Source: Micropterus salmoides
Taxonomy: Eukaryota; Chordata; Actinopteri; Centrarchiformes; Centrarchidae
DNA length: 64,000 nucleotides
Assembly (NCBI RefSeq): GCF_014851395.1
Contig: NW_024041373.1
Span: 19,585,697 to 19,649,696, forward strand
Reading direction: 5' to 3'
The translations under genes and the position numbers were made by a program. The notes under the pieces were generated by a model that ran no database searches, was not told the origin of the DNA, and worked only from the letters and a program-made list of their open reading frames with translations. Positions within the stretch are counted from its first letter, which is position 1, and every line of letters starts with the position of its first letter. Positions 48,001 to 61,677 of this stretch are shown in pieces.

Positions 48001-51000
48001 CCCTCAATTCGGATCATGTCATAGTTTTGAGTTACGAATCGGATAATTTTTTGGGTCAGCAAAAAAATAAATAAAAAAGGTTAAGGAAGGTTAAATTCAT
48101 TTTTAAAGGCTCTGATATAGCTGCCTCTCTGTCAGTAGTCTCGCTCATTGTCTGATTGGTTACACGTCACAAATTCCCCAAATCACAGCCTACTTGGGAT
48201 TCACTCAAAGGAGGCGAAAGTGCCGGCTTTTAAAATCAGTCGCTCTCCCCTAAAACCATCAAATCACTGTGCTTCAGAGTTAGACATAGCATGCATCTTT
48301 CTTTTCTATTTTTCACTGCAATGCTTCATCCCAATATATAAATTAAAACTTAAAAGTACAGCTGCAGTAACTGTTTTACATACTATGATGATTAAACTTT
48401 GTAATGAAACCGTAGTTCACCTGTATGACAAACTGTGGGGGGGGGATCCGTACAGATCAACTACGAACCATTAGACCACTACCAGATAAAGTATAGCTTG
48501 CTCTTTCAGCACACACCATAACCCTACTTTTATCTTTCTGAAAATGATAAAAAAAATAAGTTAGTTTTTACTATAGAATAAGAGCAATGATGCGATTTTG
48601 CAGCAAAAACTGTAATTTAGTCACTGAAAAATGCAACAACCACAAATAATGGTGATTTTGCACATAGTGTGTAGTTGTGGTTTTTATGAGTTAAGAGTGT
48701 ATACCTTCATCTGGGCTGGACTTGCTGGACAGCGGTTCTGATGGATTGTGTCCACTGGCTTCCTGGACCGAGTCACATGGGGCTGGACTCAAAACAGTTT
48801 CTGCAAGTGACGCAGTTGCTATCCTCCCATAGACTGAGCCAGGATGCTATACATGCATGCACACACAGACGTACACATAAAGAGCAAGACACATACAGGA
48901 CAAGTGAAATTCACAAACACGAAAGTTAAAATGAACTCAAAGTAATGCAGCATATAGTATATAAAATGGGCCAACCTTGACATGTCCATTAAGAGTGCAG
49001 GGGCCCTTGTTGCAGTCAGGGACTCCGTTGGGCTGCTTGTCTATGGGGGCGAGGCCAGGCGGAGGGGACGGTGTACTCTGTGTGTATCCCTGCACACTTG
49101 ATAGTAGAATGCTACTCAGGGTGACCTGGTTGGCAGGGTGCAGCATCAGCTGAGATGAGTAGCCTGAAGTGGTGAAGGATGTAGCATTAACAATTAACTT
49201 TCGGTAGTTCATAAGGGATGTGTTTACAATTATCCCAGAGGCCTGTAGATTTCTGTCTATTCGTCTAACCATCTACCCATTTATTTAAAACATGACATCA
49301 ATTGAAATTCTTGAAATACCTGAAATACCTGAAATAATATGGGTCCAGTACTTCCACCTTATAGTAAGATATAATCACACAATTAAAAAAGTACTCCACC
49401 GATTTAGTATTGCAGTCCGTCTTACCAATCTGACCAGTTAGGGGTGGCCGATATGGCCAAAATCTTTTATCAATACATTTACATGTACTGTAATTTTATA
49501 TCACAGTAACGGTATATATTATGATACTAATTATTCTGTAAATTTAATTAGAAATGTTTAAATTAACCATCCCATACTAACACACATTTGATTATTTTCT
49601 TTTTATTCGGAACTTCCATAGAAACAAGTCTGCGTCAGGTAAGCTTAATTTTTTTCTAACTCCACACCTCCAGATTTGTTTTTATTTTCAAACTTGTAGT
49701 CTTCAAACCCAACCAATGCTGACTCAAGTGTTATCACTTGAGGCATTTATCTGATTTCCCCTAGTTCCCTCTGGAGCCACAAAAGGCTTTATACAACTCT
49801 TCCCCCCCCCCCTTGTAAACAGACTTTGATGTGTAATATCGGTGGAGTTCCCCATTATCTTCACCTTGAACGTACAAGTTGCTTGGGTTTTCTATGACAT
49901 ACAGTTTAAACTCTACATAGATAAAATACTTTTTCTTGAAAACTATATATATTGAAAGAGATCTTATAGAACCACAGGCCAATTTAATAAGAGAGACATT
50001 GGACAATGTACCAACCTTGGGTGCTGGTGAGTGAACTGGGCCAGAGGGAGGGAGAGGGTGTGGGCGTACTGGGGCTTGGGGTCTGCAGAGGGCTCATGGA
50101 GGAGTTTAAGCTGTTGAGGACAGCATTTGGGGCAGCAGAGTTGGTGAGGGAGTGGGGTGCCGTTGCACCCAGAAAACCTGAGAAGAACAGAAAGGAAAGG
50201 GGAAAGAAAGGACAGAACAGGAGATGAATAGATCAGTGGTGGTCCGGTCAAAGCCATTTTTCAAGCTAATCACACGTTACACTAAGGGACTCAAAAATAA
50301 TCTTGGTCTTCCAGCTATTTAACTGGAATTCCATGAAACCGTCATCAATCAGACAGTAAGAGGAAGAATGCCTTACATTTCTACAAGGTCATGGATGCAA
50401 AAGTACATATCTAGTGTGTCCTCATACCCAATAAACCATGTTATTGAGAGCACCAACAATGTGGTGCTTGGTGTCTTAACCCAAACAAAGTGTATGAAAA
50501 CAGAAAGAAGCAGGTCTGTGGCTTTAACAAGGGGCTAGTTTGGCTCCAGGAATAAGGCCAGGGATTCTTCTGGCAGACTGGCCTGTAATCTGAGGAAGAG
50601 AAGCATGTAGCAATTACTAAAGGCCAGGATGTGGCCGTCCACAGCTTCACCCCCGGGCCCCTGGGTTTAAACAAGACGGCATGAAACAATTTCTACTGTA
50701 CTGGCACTTCATGGCACATTGTTTTGTGACCAATTTTTCAAATTAACTTTTCCCCCCATCTCATTTGGTGGGGACACAATAACATGAAATAAATGTTGTT
50801 TGAAAAAAAAATAAAAATAAACATCATTGAAATACCAAAACACATTCTCATCAGACGAGCAGATGAAACATGGTAAATTCTCTGTGCTAGAATTGCAACA
50901 AATTATCCACATAAAAACAGCCCCAAAAATCAGTGCTCTCTTACCACATATACCCAATATATTGTACAAATAGCTGCAGAATATAACACAAATAATTAAA

Positions 51001-52754
51001 CTTATAATACAGATAAACTGTGATGGATCTGTTGTTATGTTGGTATGTGCTTACAGCCAAGAGTTACATCACGTCAGCATATTCTACTATCTGCTTTTCC
51101 TACTGCCATTGATGCATTACTCAAACCCTCATTTCCATGTTTTTCAAGTGAATCCAAAAACCATATCATATGAAAGCAAAAAGACAACTGGGGATAAATA
51201 TTTATCCTGTAATATGATTTTTACAACTATCAACTAGTCCCCCCTTGGAAATGCACACCAAAAAAAAATACTGACATCTGTTCCAAGCAGAACTCTGTGC
51301 CTTCATGTTGAGGTCAATGCTGCAGAAAAACAAACTCCTCCGCGATTATAACCATTCATCATCCTATGATTCATAAGCTCACGATTCATTCAAAGTAGCG
51401 CAACCAAATTCGTACTGAGGTTATTTTCTGATGGTTGGCCGATCAAAGATTTGTACGTTCGGGACTCATTTCTTGGCATGAAATTCATACCATCACGGTG
51501 AGGCCAGTTCTCCAGACAAACAACTCCTACTGTAAAGCTTGTACAGAGATGATGGTGCCATGACTCACTGGCTGTGATTTATGTGGATGTTGAGTATCTG
51601 ATTAAAAATCACTTGTACTCAGTGATTCAGTTAACCAGGTTAACAGGCTTTGAGGACATCTGACTCTGAGATTTCTTCAATGGATGTCTTCCTAGGAGAG
51701 ACTACTCTGTATTGTGTGTGTGACTGGTAGAGAAGCGAATGACACTGATGTATGAGAACATTAGTTCCTCCACAAAGACATTTCATCTCTAACACATTTT
51801 GTGCAAGGAAAAAAGAAGGTCACTTCCTTCTTCGTGAATATATCTTTTTCCCCCATCACAGAAAAAGTAAAAGAAAAAAAACTTTCTTAACAAGCTAGAC
51901 AGCGTCATTACCCAGATTACTCAGCCCCAGGCCAGCTGAGGCCAGGATGTCCAGGCCAACGGGGCAGATGAGGGACGGGGACGGGCCATTGGTGGAGGGA
52001 TTCAACACCACAGAGGGTGAGGAGGACGACACGCCGTTGCTCTCCAGACCCAAGAGGAATTTTCGGGCTTCATACATGTTCACTGCATTCCTCTCCACGC
52101 TCTTGACTATCACAGACTGAGAGATGACAGGAGGGGTGGACAAGGAAGTAAAAGGAAAATGGGAAGGAGGGAAGAGAGCAAAAGGTGAGTGGCAAAAGAG
52201 AAGGTAGGAAAAAGGCATGAGAGAGAGGCAGAAAGAGGAAATGCAGGGGAGGAGCGCGGGATGGATTGGGTAGGGAATGTTGGCACCAGAATTAAGGAGG
52301 GAAAGAGAGGATGAGGGGAGACAAACATAAAGGGGAGGAAGGAAGAGGGAATTAAATGTAGATTAGAAGGATAAACATTGAGGCAGTGTGGGAGAGAGCA
52401 AAGTTTAAGAGAAAGCATTTCTTAATCAACAGCATAACATACCATATCTTGCTCTTTGATACGAATGAAGAGAATACGAGGTGATGCTAGTTACTCAGTG
52501 ACTATTATACTACGAGGCAATAAATCAACAAATAAATTATAAACAGGAATAAATCAAGTAAAGAATTAAACAGGAAAGATTTTAAATCAGTGAGAGAAAT
52601 TACTTTTTTCACCAGAAACCCTGCCCTTCATAAACATCAAAGAAAAATGAACGTGAGTACAAATCACATCTTCAGCATCTTCAGCGAGTTGAGCTTTTGA
52701 AAAATGGATTCCAATCACGATCAGTCTCGCCAATGCGTGTGTGCGAGCGTGCGT

Positions 52755-52788
<34 letters not shown>

Positions 52789-55700
52789 ACCCTCCTTTAT
52801 AGGTCTGCCAAAGTGCTGGGGGAGCACATAGGCTACGGCATACATTTGGACGGGCCTTTTGAATTACTGCTGTCACCTCGTTAAAATGTTTAAGTGAAGG
52901 GTTCTTAAGAGGATCTGGGCTGGGTCAGTGTTTGCACTGGCACCTCCACACCAGTCCCCACAAGCCTGTCTGGTTTGGGCACTGAGCCCTGGCTCAGCCT
53001 GGGATGTGGGCACCTTGAAGAGACAGTCAGGGCTGGGCCAAGTGGTGAAATATGATTAGGAACATTATGTGTTGTAGAACAGTAGACCATGAGTAACATT
53101 AAAAGGTTGGCTTTGAATGTAACACAGGTGTATGTTGCTGTAAGCCGTTGCAAATTAATATGGAGCTCAACATATTTCACTAATACAGGCTTTATTTTTT
53201 TATTTACTACTGACAAAACATGCAAATCAGGAAAGTTATTTTTTAGCTGGAATAGCTGAGGCATAATACAAAGATTGAGTGTTCCCGTCCAGGTCAGGAG
53301 AAACATGTCTGGCAGGCTGAGTGGAGAGCACACTTTGATTCCCCACTGTGGCCGATGTCGATGTGCCAAAACTCTTCTCAGTGTTGGTATGGCATGTTTC
53401 CCCTCTGTATATGGTTCCATTTTTTCCTTTTAAATTTCATCAAATAGTGATGAAATGTGACATGGCAATATATAATTTATTTCAGTGTCATGCTGTGACA
53501 TTTGACGGAGTAATTCTCAAAAGGAACAGTGGCTTACTTGTTTCTTGATTGTCTTTTTCCCCTGTATGTGACACAGCATTTGAACAAGTAAGACAGCAGT
53601 TTGTTTTTCTAAGGGTGAAAAGTTAGGATATGGTTCCTTCTAAACTTTAAGGTTTAGTGGAGGTTTAGGTTTATTGGCAGGGCTGATTCATTTTATTAAT
53701 TTTGTCCATTGTATCCCCTAACATTTTAACTTAAAAGGTACATGTGTAAGTATTAACAATATCTGTCGAATTCATTCTCCAAATATTATTTTCTATAGAA
53801 ATCAACATATGAATCCATTTTGTACAAGTGGAAACAGTGAAAAAAAAAAGAGTCAGGGGCATCATCAATGTTATTGCATCCTCAATGCCTGCATCCTCAG
53901 GGAAACATGAATGTCTGTACAAAATTATATGGCATCCGTCTAATAGTTAGATATTGCAGTCTGGATGGAAGTGATTGGCTAAAAATCGCCTTAAAACTTT
54001 CCCTGCTGCGTAAGCCTGGTGTCCTACCTTGCTGGGCTGTTTTGGCTTTGGTTTGATGCTGATGAAGACATCCAGCTGCTCCATTAGTGCTGTGATACAC
54101 TGGGGCTCCACCTCAATGTCCTCTTTAATGTCAAACATTAACACCAGAGGCAAGCAGCCCTGTGGAGCAAACACAAAACAACATTTTTTTTAATTTTTTT
54201 TTTACATTGGCTGCAGATTAATATCTTTCAGAGCCTTAGCTAATATATTGTAACATATCTGTGTCCCAATATATGTCCCAATAGGGTTTTTCTCATAACA
54301 GTAGTAAATGTTCCAGTATACTATATCATCTGTAGACCTACATGTTAGCCATACCAATAAATACAAGATTCACTGCTGGGTTCATCCCACACAGAGCTTG
54401 GGAAATTCCGCCAAAAGCAATCTGTTTTGCATGATCACCACCACAAGCGCCACAGACATCTATATTTTGGGCCGAGTGCTGGACAGCACTCCTATTGTGA
54501 GTGGGTGTAATTAGCAGCAGAGTATAGGGCCAGGCTGGCTCTGACAGGGCCTGAGATTGAAGCTGTAATCTACAGTCTGGCTGGAAGAAGCCAAATCACA
54601 CAGTACACTACTGAGAACAGGTCTTCTCTCCCCCTCCTGTGCATCCACACGGCTTCTACTTTCAGAGCAACTCTCCTTAATCCTCTTTACACCCATCTTT
54701 TTTCCCCTTCAACCTCCTCTCCCATCCCCTGCTTTTATGCTTCACCTTTCCCCTCTAACTCTTCTCTCATAAATCGTTTTTCACTCTCTCACTCAGAGTG
54801 AGAGGTTCCTTCTTGTGTGTCCAGACCAAGAGAAAGTTTTGTTTAGTCACTGCAACAACTTTGGCATTTGCTAAATGTCTTTGGGGCCAAATGGGAGACC
54901 GCAGACAAAGAGAAGGCAGCTCTAGCAGAATTACTGCCCCACATTATGGATCTCCAAACAGAAAGCCAACGCTGTTTACGGCTGAGATGTCTTATATGCA
55001 CCAGCTCGGCAGAAGCCTTTGCCAACGGTAATTAAACAGCCATCACTTTTACACATTTTCTGAAACAGACATCTCATTATATTCCTATGTAATTCAGATA
55101 AGGGTAGCCTCAGCGGTCACAGGCAAAAAGACAAGAATTACCACAGAGCATTTTTAACCAACAGAAATTTAAATGTGAGGCGCTTCATTCCTGGTCCAAA
55201 AACTAATGGTAATGTGCTGACCTCTGAATTACAGACAGAGCTGAAATTTAAATCCACCAAAATCTACTGTACATGCAAGCCAAACCATTACAATTAACAC
55301 CAATAAGGATAATCTGTATATAGAGAGGCCATCAAGAACTCAATGCAAATGTCCATCTCACATGCAGGTATGCGGCTATAAATCTGGCAGCCTAACCTTG
55401 AGTGGGCTACAGATTGTTGTATAACTGGAGATTTCAACAGCATGAGAAGGGCCAAGCAAATCTCTCCCAAGGCTATTCAAAACCCCCAAAGGCAATCTTG
55501 GTTTACTTCTTAAACCCCATCTCAAAACCCACGCATCATTCACACATACCATGATGATGTTAGTGAAACAATGACATCCATTATAGCTACCACACAGAAA
55601 ATGGAATCTGTATATGTTAGGAATATATTGCCAATGTCAGCTCTTTACCACAAAAACTAAGCTTTGCAGATTAAAGTAATTGATTTCAATAGGCAGAGGC

Positions 55701-58700
55701 AAATAAACAAAACACACACAAGGTACACACCATGAGGTACTGCCGTGCCAGGCAGACTGATTCAATGGTGCCCTGAATGTAGACTGTGGATTTCTTCTGG
55801 GGGCTGTTGGGGTCAGGGAAGTGGATCTGGGCTCCAGTTCTCTGGGTGATGTGCTTGATGTTGCTTCCATTGCGGCCCTTCATGAAGAGGTGGTGCTGAG
55901 GTGCGATGTCCAGGTGGGTGGTGACTGAGATGGTGCTTGCCAGGCTACCAGCCAGGTGCTCCAAAAGCAGTGCAGTACCCCTCTAGGGAAAGACGGATAA
56001 CAAGGTAATTGACAAAATATCTGAATATATAAAGATTCTAATATTTTTTTAGCTGAGGCTGATGGGAATGTCATTAGTTTTGCAGGTTTTTAGTCATAAA
56101 TCAGTATTGGAAACATTTTTCACCTGATGGTGGCGCTAGATAAAAAGTCAGAGGATCACCAAAATCAGTTGAACACACAGTCAAAGAACCATAAATGCTT
56201 GTACAAGATTTTATGCAAAATTATGCAGTGGATTTAGATCCAACCAAAAGAATATTTTCATAATTAATTCATCTGTTGATTATTTTTTGATTAATTGTTT
56301 AGTCTGTAACGAAGAGTTAATGTCTTAAAAAAACAAAATTAAGAACAAAGCTGAAACAATATTTCATTTAGAGCAATAGCCAGACCACATGACAAACTCA
56401 GTGAATGTAGTAGAAGTAGAGCCGTGTTGCCCATTTCCCACCAGAGCCTTCTGTATAACCAATGGCAGCTATTGTATTTTCCACTGCATCTGCTGGCCAG
56501 TTGAACAGTCTCATTCCTTGCTGTCTCTGCTATGCCTCTGCAAGCCAGTAAGTCATTTCCAGTGTGCAACAGGAATTCATACACTGCGGCCAGCATAACA
56601 ACAATCCACAACGGTTTCGGTAATCCTTGAAGGTGTTCCAAGGGTCTTACACCAACACATAACATAGCACACATACTCCTCTAATCCTCTAGTCTACACA
56701 TGGCATGCTTCCTAACTCTGACTGACCCCTCAGACCTACCACACGCTCAGGGGCTATGCTTCTGCATACATACATATTCACTATACACAGAACACATGAT
56801 CCAAATTGAAGTGCACGGGGATACACAAATTCAGAGACTCGTATGCCAAATCCAGGCACTGGCAAAGTGAAATAAGTTGCATATTGTGGAAAAAAGTGAG
56901 TTGTAGGTATGACTAGGCAGGCATGATGAGAAGACTCCTTGGCAGGTTTTAACTGGCAACACTCAGATGCCAGTTGAGGAAGTGCATCTGTGTATATATA
57001 CACACATATGTAAAATTTACTTTATGTTTATGCATAAACAAGCTGTAGAGAGCAAACACTGTAAGAAATTCCAAAATACATATCAAATAAAAAGTTAACT
57101 CAGGAGACTTCTGGACTTCCTAGTAGAGCTGTGAACGAGGTTCTCTCTCCTATTGGAGAGCTGACCCAGCAGCCGTCCAGTTTAAGCGACCAAACATCTC
57201 TCAGCACTCTCTTGCCCCTGTGGTGCTGAAAGTAATGAGGCAGTTTATACGAGAAAAGTGAGGAACACTGACAGTGTTGGTGGGCTTTGACATAGTGCAG
57301 CTCTGGAAACCATTTCCTGGTCCGTGGCTCGCCATGTAAACGGTAGGAGAAGAGTGAGGGTATTAACTCAAATATTGTTACACTGAAATGACTGACAAAG
57401 ACTGCACAGTTCAGGGTTCAGTTAGTTATTCAGCCATCTTTAACAGGTCATACACTGGCTATAAGGAGGGTTGAACTTATGACATTTATTATACGGTCTC
57501 TTAAAATTTTCAACCCACTTTGAAAAGGGAAAATACAAACTAAAACGGAATTTATACAGCTGCTATTTATGCAATCAACGCAGTATGAGGAAACAGACAG
57601 ATTTCTCTAAAATGGAAATTGGAGCATTAGTGCTGAAATAAACTGATGACTGAATTGGCCAATTAGTACCGAAGTTGTGGGCTTATTTAGAATTTAATCT
57701 AGCGCTAAAACATTTAGTCAATTGGCAGAAAATGAATTGACAACAATTCTGACTTGATTGGTTAATTGTCATTTTTCAAGCAAACCTTACAAAAACTGAC
57801 TGGTTCCCGCTGTCACCCTGGGCTCTGTGAAACTGTAATGAGAATATTTCACTATGTTCTGTAATAGACTAAATAATGAATGGAACAAAATGTAGGATTC
57901 ACCAATGCCATACATAATTATGTTTTAACATTTAGATAAAATTTTCTATGCAATAACCAAGGAACAGAAAGAACCGATCATTCCATTCAATCAACACCAA
58001 CAACCAATATTCTCATCCAAATTACGAGACCCTCCTCACCTTGACGGCGTTGGTGTTATTCTGTGAGCCACGAACCACGCCGGTGGCCCTGTAGAGGCGG
58101 GTCGGGGGCTTGAAGGAGACTGTGAGGTTGTAGGTCTGTGAGATGTGCTGCACAGTGGGGGAGCTGGGGTCAGACTGCATGATGGCAGGAAGCTCGAAAG
58201 ATAGCACAAGAGGGAGCAGCTCCTGCAATATGGAAGGACAGAAGGAGAGAGAGAGGAGGGAATAGAAAGTGACATGACAGTGACAGAAAACCATCATATT
58301 TCTATGAACATGGTGTCAATGACACGTCATGATGGCTGATGAAATACTGCAGTATGTAAAGTTGGATAGCTTATCATTGTGCTGCCATTGCTGCTGTGAG
58401 AAAATAGGGAAATAAAACACGCGGACCAGATTTCTTAACAAAATCAAGGCATGGTGTAGCGGCTTACATCACAACATATTTTCATTCAGACTGATTAAGA
58501 CCATTTGGACACCAAGTAAAAACACAGCATAACAGGGTGATTTCTTTACATAGTGTAGACTTATGTGATTTGACGCACAGACATAACAACCTTTGCTTTA
58601 GCAGAATGTGGCAAAACTTGGCATGTAAATCTGTCAGCTGAAATAAATCTGAAGAAGTTAATCAAACTGAAGTCAGCAATAAGAGAGAGACTCCCTTTGT

Positions 58701-61639
58701 TACACAAAATATGCTACAGCATACTGTGGTGGTATCACCTAGGAGATTTATTTAAACCTTATGGCTAAACGGTAAATTCTGCAAAGCATCAGTGGTCTAT
58801 GGTTCATTCTCATACATTAATTTCATGTTACTGAATCAAACCACAGGACTAGCAACAGACATCAGCTCATGACATTTGTATCATAGCAGTCATTCAAACA
58901 AAATTGATGCAGCCAGGAAGGCCTCAATTCGTGCATACACATGCTTATGCATGCACGGGAGAGAATTCACACAGGCACACACCCATACAGAGATGAACTG
59001 AAGGGAATGTACATTTACACACTCACAATGAAGAGAATGGATACACACTCACACGCACAGTGTTATCCAAACACTGACTCTTGGGCAGTGCGCCACTATG
59101 GTTTTGGCTGCCAGTGAAGGGCAAGCAGCATGAATTGCTCTGACCAAAGAAATGCATCCCTGATCAGTCCCATATGCGCTTGGCCTTACATATATCACGT
59201 TTCAGCACTCGCTTTCAGAGGGCTCGAGAAATTTAGGTCAGCACAGAAGGAAACGCAAGAGAGGACAAGCTGAGCAGCAGGAGTCGAGCGCTGAATGAAG
59301 AATAGACTGATTTTTATGGTAGAGCTGACCTCAGCTTTTTTTCCCCAAAAGTCTACCTGGCAGATGTGAGTTTCACATGTATTCAATCTGAAAGCACTGT
59401 TAAAAAGCCTTAGTTCTGACATAAAGGTGAGAGATGAAGAAAAATGAAAATATCTTTGAAGTAAAGCAACTGGCCAGACCTTTCATCACCTGCCTGTCAG
59501 CTCCACCTCTGAAAGTTCTTAGAAATCCCCCAAGAATCCATCACCTCAACAACCGACTTGTTATAGGCTCAAACAGATCTCCGCCCAAGAAGACCTCAGA
59601 GATACAATAGACCTTGTCTGAATCTTAAAGGGACATTACATGCATCGCTAATGCAACTCAGGGAGAAGGCACAACCAAGCCACTTCTGGTTTCAAGAGAG
59701 ATGTGGGAGGATGTGGTCTAAAGGCCACCCAGGACCAAACACACAGCATACTGAACACTGTTATGCGCTGGCAACATCAACAGTAGGGGGTCCAAAAAAA
59801 CAAAACAAAAAAAACAACAACAACAAAAAAAAACAAAGTCAATAAGACCTCCTTCCTTTTGCATTTTACAGAGTGGCATAATTTCGCCACCCTACCACCC
59901 ATCAAAAATTCCCAGCTCCTTTTTATTTTTGAAATAGATTTAAAGGAATAGTTTGATATTTTGTGCAGAATTGTGCTTTATAGATCAGCCTTTTGTAGGT
60001 GCAGTACTTATAAAGTGCAACAATGCCATGAAAATAAAATCTCTCCCATGTGCTCAGTTCCTTGGCGCATTTTAAGAAATTGCCTCCGGGTTAAGTGATG
60101 TAGCTCATACATGATTAAAAATATGTGTCGAAGGACTGTCTAGTCATGCGTATTGAGTGTTTTATGGAACAACATACAAAGTATCTGAGTATCATGAAAT
60201 GAGGCGACAATCAAGGTCTGGTTACATCAAACAAAATTGACTGAGAGGGAAACCTGTCCTTTGATCCACCCTTGTCATCCGCTGACTGTGTGTTTTTTTG
60301 GAGGCCAGAACAATCTTTGTGGTTCTCAACAGCTTATATTATAAGCCCCATTGTAAAACGCTGCTATGATTAGGTTTGATTATTTTTATTTTTTTTTCCA
60401 CCCCAGGCAAAAAAAAGTAGATGGACTAAGTTGTGGCTTGCTGCTAATGAAAACAACCATTAAGCACGGAGACGTATACGTATGCATACATGCCAACATT
60501 TGCCAATCCACACTAAATATCCAGAATGACCTTCCTCCTCTCTCTCTTTTCATCACTCTCACACACACACACACACACACACGTTACTGTTAGTTTTGGT
60601 CAGGCCATAGTGGAGGAACGTGTTCACTGTAGACAACTGCTACAGCAAAGGTTAAGGGATGTTCACTTCACACGAGTATAGAGGTCCTGCGCCCACAAAG
60701 TTATGGCTGGAGGTCGGGCTTCCAGTCAGACTGAAACTGAAGATGGAGAAGAGGCTGAGGAGATGGGCCTGCCAAAGGGGCTGAGGCTCATGCTTGTATT
60801 TTACAATTGTTCTAGGGAAGTGGTCAGGGAATAGGTTAGGAATGGTGCTTGTGGCTTAGAGGAAGTGCTGAAACTGTGCCTGGAGTGCACAATTACCTAC
60901 TGTAACCCTGGAGCTCTTCCACTGGTAGCATTAGGTAGGGAACTTAGCTGTCTTGAGTCTGATGTTTTATTTATTGAGGAAGTAAATGTTTTGAGTAATG
61001 CACCTGGGAGCCAATAAGTAACTACAACAGGGTTTCAGACTTACACATGAGCTGGAGAAGTTTTGTCATGCCAGCTAGAGAGTGAGCATGGAGCAGTGGA
61101 GGAGCAGGAGACAGGTACCCTAAAGCTACACACAAACAACTTTTGCTGTTTTATTTCCTTATCTAATGAAATGTATGAAATTAATTGTCCTTATGTCCTT
61201 TATATGTAGCTTTGCCAATATTGTTGCTATACATTCATGCCAATAAAGCTAATTTGAATTTACAGTTGGGCCGAAAATTCACAAGGCTAAATTTACTCTT
61301 TTGTGGCCGAAAGCAGGGGGAATAGGAAATAGCATGGGTAGGATTGTAAATATATAATGCGGGATCTAGCGTGGCTAGAAGGCTAATGGCAGTCCACAAG
61401 TTTGTTAATTATACATGGTTTCATCAAATACTTTCCTGTAATTAATTTCAGTAACCATCCTTGCACTCACTACAGCCAATCATTATCCATCCATCTGTGC
61501 TGCTTTTATTATTTTGCCAGGCAGTTAGAAAAGTTCAATCTGATTGAACACTTTCAAAGCAAAAGAGGACGGTCAATTTGCACCGTCACCTCTCATAGAA
61601 ATGAATGGCTGCACCACAAGGTGGAAAAAAAAAAAAGCA

Positions 61640-61677
<38 letters not shown>

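Larger units (their letters stand above)
50178..54027 (-). other. bicc1 introns either side of exon 51912-52116
   Basis: 50178-51911 and 52117-54027. These hold a purine-rich tract on the plus strand (52130-52410), the microsatellite at 52738 and R1 copy D. No further exon seen. Confidence 0.55.
54160..58039 (-). other. bicc1 introns around the GRNG exon
   Basis: 54160-55730 and 55983-58039 contain R1 copy E and otherwise AT-rich sequence with no recognisable exon. Confidence 0.55.

Noticed and set aside
52130..52420. Open frame of 102 codons on the minus strand
   Set aside because: Composed of the complement of a purine-rich tract in a bicc1 intron; low complexity and no homology.
13873..61677. 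Regularly repeated units that might suggest a CRISPR-like array
   Set aside because: They are simple CA, GT and CT microsatellites without spacers, in a vertebrate genome.
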